Of a DNA stretch of 64,000 bases, positions 57,256 to 64,000 are shown one piece after another (positions within the stretch are counted from its first letter, which is position 1; every line of letters begins with the position of its first letter). The notes under the pieces were generated by a model. It did no database searches. It saw only the letters and a program-made list of their open reading frames with translations, and was not told the DNA's origin. The position numbers were made by a program, and so were the translations under genes. The stretch comes from Branchiostoma lanceolatum (Eukaryota > Chordata > Leptocardii > Amphioxiformes > Branchiostomatidae), in NCBI RefSeq assembly GCF_035083965.1, contig NC_089723.1:4239501-4303500 (forward strand), in the 5' to 3' direction.

Positions 57256-57827
57256 CTGAAATTTCCCGATAATCTTTAATTTTGGGAATCCTTTAGCACT
57301 GAACATGCCAGTTGATATATGTAAATTCGCTGTACTTTTCTATGGTATAATAAAATTGTATGTACGTCTACCAACTTAAAAGTATTGAGAAACTAGAGTT
57401 CCACGAACACATTATCTTCGCCAAATAATCAAGGCTTATTATGGAGAGTGATTGATATTTACGTGCTTATCACCCCCTGCAAATTTGATCATGCACCATA
57501 CCATTTGGAAGTTATGATGGGGCGAATGAGTCCAGTCTAGATGGGGTTAAAAATCATTTGGTAGTACAGGACTAGTATATGTGTAGAGTGTGCTGGTACA
57601 AATGTATATGTTATAACTGGTCATGAAAAAATATGAGTATGTTGCTATTATATGGGCCACAAAGGTTCAATATTGCAGTGTTGTAAGTTGAAAGTGATGA
57701 TGAAATGGCACAGTCAATATATATGAATAGAATAAATCTTTATTCCATATCATACACATTTTGAAAGACATAGCACATGTACATATGACTTTTCCGCACC
57801 TAGCAGTGGTGCGGTTTTAGTACAGTG
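57256..57827. other. Upstream of the last visible CCP exon; no exon recognised
   Basis: The reading expected for a further CCP, signal peptide or 5' UTR exon was sought on the minus strand without success. Part of the flank (57256-57390) repeats the sequence after CCP exon 55360-55539 ('tttcccgataatctttaatt...'), showing that the duplicated block ends about 57395. Confidence 0.5.
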
Positions 57828-57999
57828 TACTCTCCAAGCAGAGGAGTGGGTCTGGCTGGTTTTTGTCGTGTTTTTAGGTGTTTTTGTCAGGCTTTCTATT
57901 TTGTCCCCTTTTCATTTATGTCACCAATCGTGGTGAACAAAAATGCCTAAACTGAACGCGTTAAAAACCAGCAGGACCCACACCTCTGCTTGGAGGATA
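57828..57999. mobile_element. Foldback MITE, TACTCTCCAAGCAGAG family, copy 5
   Basis: Left TACTCTCCAAGCAGAGGAGT, right 'cacctctgcttggaggata'. The central part is diverged. Same family as the copies at 6191, 11292, 15001 and 43684. Confidence 0.85.
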
Positions 58000-58109
58000 G
58001 TTTATTTATTTGACCTACATGTACGTTTATGCAAGGCCATCTGGTTACATGACCTGACAGTCCCATGTCCGATTATGAAATGCACTGGGTTAACAAACTT
58101 TCCTTTCAT

Positions 58110-58500
58110 TTCCTTCGCCGAGAAGGTTATGCAGAGGGTAGCGTTTGTTTGTGTGTTTGTAACGTACAGCATAACTCGAGAAGGCTTGGATGGATTTTCT
58201 TGATATTTGGTAGGTGGGTAGATCTTGATGAGACATGGAAATGATTAGATTTTGGGTCCCCTAGCGGCTTGTTACGGTACTGCAGCGGAACTTCCTGTTT
58301 TGATATCTCGTGTTCTGGACATGCTACGCCATGGTCCTGATTTTTGATTGGTAGATAGCTCTTTGGACAGAGAGTAAGTGGTGTAGGTTTTGGACCCCTA
58401 GCGGCTTTTTTGGAACTGCAGGAACAGGTTTTGCTTCAGACTTTGAAATAGAATAACTCAAGAAGGGCCTGATGGATGGTCATGATTTTTGGCAAGTAGC
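58110..58500 (+). repeat. Dispersed CATAACTCGAG repeat, long copy
   Basis: The most complete copy. It runs 'cgccgagaaggttatgcag', 'agcataactcgagaaggc', 'ggtaggtgggtag', 'ctagcggcttg', 'tgcagcggaacttcc', 'tggtcctgatttttgattgg' and 'gaataactcaagaagg'. It links the partial copies at 4640, 5317, 14935 and 53420 into one family. Confidence 0.7.
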
Positions 58501-58894
58501 TAGCTTGAGTGATGATGTACATGATTAGATACTTACTATGCAAATCAGTATCTTGTTTGCATAATTACTGAGGAAAGTTTATACATCCGCCAAATTCCAT
58601 AATAGGACTCTCAAACATGTGACATATGTAACTGAAGATGAGAGAAATATTAATAGATGTCAACTAGTGATAAATTGAATGAGCTTGAGGTGTGTTCTGG
58701 AGCTCATTCACACGTGTTATCACAAGTAACACGTGAATCAACTAAAATACTTTTCAGAACTAACGTTCGATTAATATGGTAAATAGCTAGGGCTCTTTCA
58801 AGTAGATTTATCAACACCAGATAAAAGGCCAAAATACCTAGATTTCTCCAAAATACCACGGGAGAATCCACAACCAATATTCATAATCACGGAA

Positions 58895-60305
58895 TATTCG
58901 GAATTTCCGGAATTTCCGGAATATCCGGAATATTCGGAATTTCCGGAATATCCGGAATATCCGGAATATCCGGAAGATCCGGAATTTCCGGAATTTCCGG
59001 AATATCCGGAATTTCCGGAATATCCGGAATTTCCGGACTTTCCGGAATTTCCGGAATATCCGGAATTTCCGGAATATCCGGAATTTCCGGAATATCCGGA
59101 ATATCCGGAATATCCGGAATTTCCGGAATTTCCGGAATTTCCGGAATATCCGGAATATCCGGAATATCCGGATATTCCGGATATTCCGGATATTCCGGAA
59201 ATTCCGGATATTCCGGAAATTCCGGATATTCCGGAAATTCCGGAAAGTCCGGAAATTCCGGATATTCCGGAAATTCCGGATATTCCGGAAATTCCGGAAA
59301 TTCCGGATCTTCCGGATATTCCGGATATTCCGGATATTCCGGAAATTCCGAATATTCCGGATATTCCGGAAATTCCGGAAATTCCGAATATTCCGTGATT
59401 ATGAATATTGGTTGTGGATTCTCCCGTGGTATTTTGGAGAAATCTAGGTATTTTGATGGAATATCCGGAATTTCCGGAATTTCCGGAATTTCCGGAATAT
59501 CCGGAATATCCGGAATATCCGGAATTTCCGGAATTTCCGGAATTTCCGGAACATCCGGAATTTCCGGAATATCCGGAATATTCGGAATTTCCGGAATATC
59601 CGGAATATCCGGAATGTCCGGAAGATCCGGAAGATCCGGAATTTCCGGAATATCCGGAATTTCCGGAATATCCGGAATTTCCGGAATATCCGGAATTTCC
59701 GGAATTTCCGGAATATCCGGAATTTCCGGAATATCCAGAATATCCGGAATATCCGGAATATCCCGAATTTCCGGATTTCCTGAATTTCCGGAATTAACCT
59801 GAATTTCCGAAAATGATAAATTTTCTATGAATATTTATCTATGCTGAGACGCATATCTATAAAACATTGATGAATTGATAACATATCTAAAAATATTCAT
59901 GAACGTTCCACGTTCCATTCATCAATTTTCTGTACATTAATTCAGAACTTTAACGATTTGGAATTTCCGAAAGATTTGGAAGATTTGGAATTTCCGAAAT
60001 TTCCGGAATATCCATAATATCCGGAATTTCCGGAATTTCCGGAATATCCGGAATATCCGGAATTTCCGGAATTTCCGGAATTTCCGGAATATCCGGAAAC
60101 TCCGGAATATCCGGAATATCCGGAATTTCCGGAATATCCGGAATATCCGGAATATCCGGAATTTCCGGAATGTCCGGAATATCCGGAATATCCGGAATAT
60201 CCGGAATGTCCGGAATATCCGGAATATCCGGAATTTCCGGAATATCCGGAATATCCGGAATTTCCGGAATATCCTGAATTTCCGGAATTTCCGGAATTTC
60301 CGTAA
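58895..60305. repeat. GGAATWTCC 9-bp satellite in three blocks
   Basis: Tandem 9-mers ggaatatcc / ggaatttcc with rare variants. Blocks at 58895-59395 (itself a palindrome), 59458-59805 and 59990-60302. Because the unit is three codons without stops, long spurious frames such as GISGIS and EYPEFPE appear; they are not genes. Confidence 0.95.
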
Positions 60306-60764
60306 ATGATAAAGGCAAGATATACTTTGTGGATTTTCAGGTCGATTGGGTGAAGGCGATCAACTCAATTTATGATTGATGAGAAACACTCCCACTGATT
60401 AACTAGAGTTAATCAGTGGAACTCTAGTTGATTATGTAAAGCACCATCTGAGCTCTGTAAATACCAAATATCACGACGATCCGTCGACCCCTTCTCAAGT
60501 TATTCATGTCAAAACAAAAACACCCACAAGCCCAAATTTGTGGCATGAACTATCTACCACACAAAAATCATGACCATAGCACTTTCAGAAAATATGCCTC
60601 CAAATTTTGAAGCTCTGTTGTAGTACCCGCTAGAAGGCCCATTATCGAACTTGACCTTCCTTTCTGTAAACCCTACCCATCCACTAGATATCATACAGAT
60701 CCATCAACAGCTTCTGGGGTTATGCTGGCTTGTGATAATAATTGGCAACACACCTCAAGCTCAT

Positions 60765-60992
60765 ATCATAATATCATGATATCATGATATCATAATATCA
60801 CAATATCACAATATTTGATATTTAATATCATAATATCATAATATCATAATATCATAATATCATAATATCATAATATCATAATATCATAATATCATAATAT
60901 CATAATATCATAATATCATAATATCATAATATCATAATATCATAATATCATAATATCATAATATCATGATATCATAATATCATTATATCATA
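60765..60992. repeat. AATATCAT satellite
   Basis: About 28 tandem 8-mers 'aatatcat', with 'gatatcat' variants at the edges. It ends near 'ataatagcataattcatgg'. AT-rich, non-coding. Confidence 0.95.
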
Positions 60993-61039
60993 ATAGCATA
61001 ATTCATGGCGTAAGGCTGCTAAGGCATCATATGATATTC

Positions 61040-61605
61040 ATGATATTCATAAATTCATGAATTCAGAAATTCAGAAATTCAGAAATTCGTTAACTTGACT
61101 CGCGGGATTGTGCATATAAATTATAAATTTATATATTGAATTCACGAATTATTGAATTAATGAATTAATGAATTAATGAATTAATGAATTTATGAATTGA
61201 TGAATTTATGAATTTACGAATTTATGAATACTATAAGTATGCGCTTCAATATTATTATATTTTTATAAAGATATAAATGAATTTACATAAACATTGATGA
61301 ATATTCATAGACATTTACAAACATTGATGACTAGGAAAATACCCTTCTATTCTGCATCTGTATTATGGAGAAGTTTAGGTAATATCGCCTTTTTATCTGG
61401 TGTTAATAAATCTACAAGGATGTTATGTTTTATTAATATACGTTTCAACATAGATAAATATTCATAGATATTAATGAAAATTTACATGAACATTGATGAA
61501 TATTCAAAGACAAACATTGATGACTATGAATATTGGGGGGGGATTCTGCATCTGTATCATGGAGAAGTTTAGGTAACATCGCCTTTTTATCTGGTGTTGA
61601 TAAAT
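61040..61605. repeat. AT-rich minisatellites and a ~180 bp duplication
   Basis: 'aattcagaaattcag' repeats at 61060-61090 and 'ttaatgaa' repeats at 61145-61195. A segment 'aacattgatgaatattca...gatgacta...tctgcatctgtat(t/c)atggagaagtttaggtaa(t/c)atcgcctttttatctggtgtt' is present twice (61286-61407 and 61480-61590). Confidence 0.75.
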
Positions 61606-61698
61606 CTACCTGAAAGAGCTCTAGCTATTTACCACATTTATCGAACGTTAGTTCTGAAAAGTATTTTAGTTGATACACGTGTTACTTGTGATAATAAT

Positions 61699-61913
61699 GA
61701 GGGCCTGCATGGGGGGGTCCCGACAACGCTCTACGCTAAATTCGGAGGGGCGGCTACGTAATACGCTAAATTCAGAAAGCCTCCCTACGCTCTACGCTAA
61801 ATTCAGAAAAAGCCTCACTACGCTCTACGCTAAATTACGGAGTGGTCGGCAACGCTCTACGTAAAATCAAAACGGCCGATTACGCTCTACGTAAAAGGGG
61901 CATGCAAGCCCTC
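61699..61913. mobile_element. GAGGGCCTGCATG MITE, copy 2, 6-bp TSD AATAAT
   Basis: TIRs GAGGGCCTGCATG / CATGCAAGCCCTC, flanked by AATAAT (61693-61698 and 61914-61919). The interior 'aacgctctacgctaaattcgg...' matches copy 1 at 16757-16949. It sits in the right TIR of the large foldback. Confidence 0.92.
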
Positions 61914-62004
61914 AATAATTGGCAACGCACCTCAAGCTCAGTCAATTAACAAGGCTGCTTCAGGCAAGGAGTGTGGTTTGTAGATGTTAATGCTGTTGAC
62001 TGTG

Positions 62005-62200
62005 TAACAGTGGGGGTTCAAGCGCCTCCAACTGACCAGTCTAACTGGTCGCGACCTTTTAGCCTAGTGGTTAAGGCGTGCGTGCCTGTGATCTGGCCTC
62101 CGGTTTCGGCGTGAGTTCGAATCTCGGTTGGGATCACTTGTTTCTACTCGCTCCTTTGATTTGTTTCACTGCTTCCCACACCGGCCCTGTGGGTAACGAT
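62005..62200 (+). mobile_element. tRNA-derived SINE (AACTGACCAGTCTAACTGGT family), copy 2
   Basis: 'gtgtaacagtgggggttcaagcgcctccaactgaccagtctaactggtcgcgacc' leads into a tRNA-like head 'ttagcctagtggttaaggcg' (A box) and 'gagttcgaatctc' (B box), then 'tgtttctactcgctcc'. Confidence 0.75.
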
Positions 62201-62263
62201 CAGATTACACAGGGAATATCGTACTCGGAGACTCGGGACCAGTCTAGAAAAAAAGGGGGAGTA

Positions 62264-62412
62264 GTGTAACAGTGGGGGTTCAAACGCCTCCAACTGACCA
62301 GTCTAACTGGTTGCGACCTTGAGCCTAGTGCCTGTGATCTGGCCTCCGGTTTCGGCGTGAGTTCGAATCTCGGTTGGGATCACTTCTGTTTCTACTCGCT
62401 CCTTTGATTTGT
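62264..62412 (+). mobile_element. tRNA-derived SINE, copy 3, with A-box deletion
   Basis: A near-identical repeat of 62005-62150, but missing about 17 bp around 'tggttaaggcgtgcgtg' in the A-box region. The B box is intact. Adjacent direct repetition suggests duplication or tandem insertion. Confidence 0.75.
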
Positions 62413-62799
62413 TTCAACTGTGGTCGATAGTTTGGTGACTGTGGTAGCTATGCACTTCACTCCATTGGCTGAAATATATCGGCTGTGTAGGATTGACGTC
62501 TTGTGTAGCAACAGTCATCCCCCCTCCTCCTGTTCCATTTCTGTCTGCTCTGAATGCCGTTGCTTGTGGCAGAAAATTTTTAGTCTGTTGTCGGCCATTC
62601 AGGAAGGTTTCCACGAAACAGAAGACATCGACTGTTTGTGTTGATCTGTCAGCTCTTATATTTTTTAGATGTTCCGCGTAGGAGTATATTCAGGAACTTG
62701 ACATTTAATGCAAGTATCACGGTCTTCTGTGTTAAGTTGTTGTGTAACCTTTGACACAGGCAGCTGTTTTAGGAGTTCCATTTCTTTAAGAACATATAT

Positions 62800-63320
62800 T
62801 TTGGTTTACAGTATTGTAATTCACTAATTGTATACGATTTAAATCCCAATAGATACAACATCCGTTCAAACTCAACATGACGTAAGGCAACATATAACTG
62901 ACCTGAGAAAAAACGACCCGTTTGCGCTCAAAGGGGACAACAGTTTTGTCCAGTGATCTACCTTAAACTTTAGGTACAGCCCCATGCTAAAGATTGATGA
63001 TACTAGTACTGTTCTCGTCGTGCTTGGATCGTCCGCTTGCCGGAACTGAGAACTTATTGAACATTGTCTTTTGATGGGTACCGCATCTGGGTAAATCTTT
63101 CTTGTATTTGCTTTCACTGTCGAATTTTACGAGGAAGGTGTGGACATCATGGCATGTGCTGTCCATGCCTACGAATACGCCCTTAACAATTCCGTCTAAT
63201 ATGTTAACGTTGGCAGTGACCACGACTCTTGCACCTACTGCTATTGACAATATCTCTCTAAAGCCTACTGTTTCACTTTTTTTTTGGAGGGTGTTAGATT
63301 TTTGAGACCTATTACTGTTT
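62800..63320 (-). pseudogene. Decayed Helitron/PIF1-type helicase fragment
   Basis: Minus-strand reading from about 63290: SNTLQKKSETVGFREILSIA then VGARVVVTANVNILDGIVKG, continuing VFVGMD...FLVKFDSESKYKKDLP. 'VGARV..T.N....DG..NG' is the conserved block of PIF1-family helicases, including the Helitron Rep-Hel protein. Further on, in other frames, VVPFERKRVVFSQVSYMLPY VMLSLNG resembles the final GQ.YVALSR motif. Frameshifts and stops show it is inactive. A host PIF1-like gene fragment is the alternative. Confidence 0.65.
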
Positions 63321-64000
63321 TTTCGTGTCTCTGTCTTAAATGTGAAACACCCTGGAGGGGAGTTCAGTCAGGTCCTGATGGGTAGCATGGGTCTGTTTTA
63401 AAGATTATCCTGATTTTGAGGATTTTTATGTCACTATCTGCGCAAGAACCTTTTCTTACTCTCATCTACGAAGGACTGTGGTCCACATCCAGTGTGGTAT
63501 ACAACTGCATTTTACAAACCACATAAAGCTTAGTATAATGCCTTCTGTAGTGCCTGCTGCTTGCACATTTCCTTATATTCATCGTTTTGACTTGTCCCGC
63601 ACAGGACCAGACCTTTCCTGTGTTTGTTGATATAAGCTCCGTCCCAGCCGGAGTGTAGTTTGGCCGGTGGTTTTTGAGGTCACCAGAGAGCATCAATCTA
63701 ATTTGCACAGGCCTGCTGACAAGCAGGTGTTGCCCTTAGATATAGGTCGACAAAGGGTACTTAAAAAATGTAATTATAAACAAGCCTATTTCACCACTTA
63801 ATTAGACCCTGATTACAATTTCATACGTCTTTATTTGTTAATCATTACCTCAATAACCTACCTGTCCAAAACAATGCAAATTCATCAAACCCTACCCGAG
63901 TTATTCGCCTCCAAAGGTAACATAAAAAAGGTCTACTGCAGTTCTAAGCAAGCCTCTAGGGGGTCTTAACTTACATCACTTACTCCCTGCCCCAAGAGCT
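63321..64000. other. No supported feature
   Basis: May include further upstream parts of the helicase relic on the minus strand (short open frame 63466-63708), but I recognise no motif in it. Confidence 0.35.

Larger units (their letters stand above)
58673..61947. mobile_element. ~3.3 kb foldback element or inverted duplication filled with satellites
   Basis: Left 'aattgaatgagcttgaggtg' runs on through 'acacgtgttatcacaagtaac' and 'cagaactaacgttcgat' to 'caccagataaaaggc'. The right end repeats this in reverse: 'ttttatctggtgttgataaa', 'atcgaacgttagttctg', 'cacgtgttacttgtgataat', then 'cacctcaagctcagtcaatt'. About 150 bp of TIR flank satellite arrays. No transposase is visible. The right TIR is interrupted by a 215-bp MITE. 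Confidence 0.75.

Noticed and set aside
58895..59800. CRISPR-like regularly spaced repeats
   Set aside because: No unique spacers; the array is a plain 9-bp tandem satellite in a eukaryotic genome.
59395..59802. Long frames reading GISGISGIS and EYPEFPE
   Set aside because: They are translations of the 9-bp GGAATWTCC satellite, which has no stops in several frames. No start context, domain or splice signals.
59950..60318. Minus-strand frame of IPDIPEIPDIP repeats
   Set aside because: The same 9-bp satellite read on the other strand.

Overview
The window reads as an invertebrate chordate, most likely amphioxus (Branchiostoma). I infer this from small phase-symmetric exons in large introns, extensive shuffling of extracellular modules (LDLa, laminin-EGF, CCP/sushi, vWA, EGF), and a dense mixture of short foldback/MITE elements, tRNA-derived SINEs and non-LTR retrotransposon tails. 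No bacterial features are present. Every gene model was built by eye from splice signals, reading phase and domain patterns; none was checked by database search.

Layout. 1-2964 (+): 3' end of a secreted LDLa/laminin-EGF protein. 5061-6135 (+): 3' exons of a two-finger C2H2 protein. 9543-13782 and 17929-21130 (+): tandem paralogues encoding secreted proproteins with a C-terminal cystine knot of the neurotrophin/Spaetzle type; the second carries a long Gly-Ser decapeptide array and a His-Gln-Arg decapeptide array. 24900-31691 (-): complete six-exon four-pass membrane protein resembling LAPTM4/5, with three PPxY motifs and decaying copies of its last-exon acceptor. 35155-57255 (-): a giant modular cell-surface protein, 5' end not found, with 17 CCP domains, vWA, CCP, EGF, linker, vWA, two CCPs, a membrane span and a cytoplasmic tail. 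Its CCP exons are being amplified in ~535 bp and ~2.26 kb units.

57256-64000 lacks recognisable host genes. It holds dispersed repeats, a ~3.3 kb foldback full of 9-bp GGAATWTCC satellite and an AATATCAT satellite, tRNA-like SINEs and a decayed Helitron/PIF1-type helicase.

The paired growth-factor-like genes and the CCP/vWA receptor could act in signalling or immune recognition, but nothing in the sequence links them functionally. The strongest unusual signals are the cystine-knot paralogue pair, the amplifying CCP array with extra cysteines, repeated intronic duplication of exon 5' edges (in two genes), and several non-autonomous transposon families whose target-site duplications can be read directly, in some cases with empty sites inside the window.
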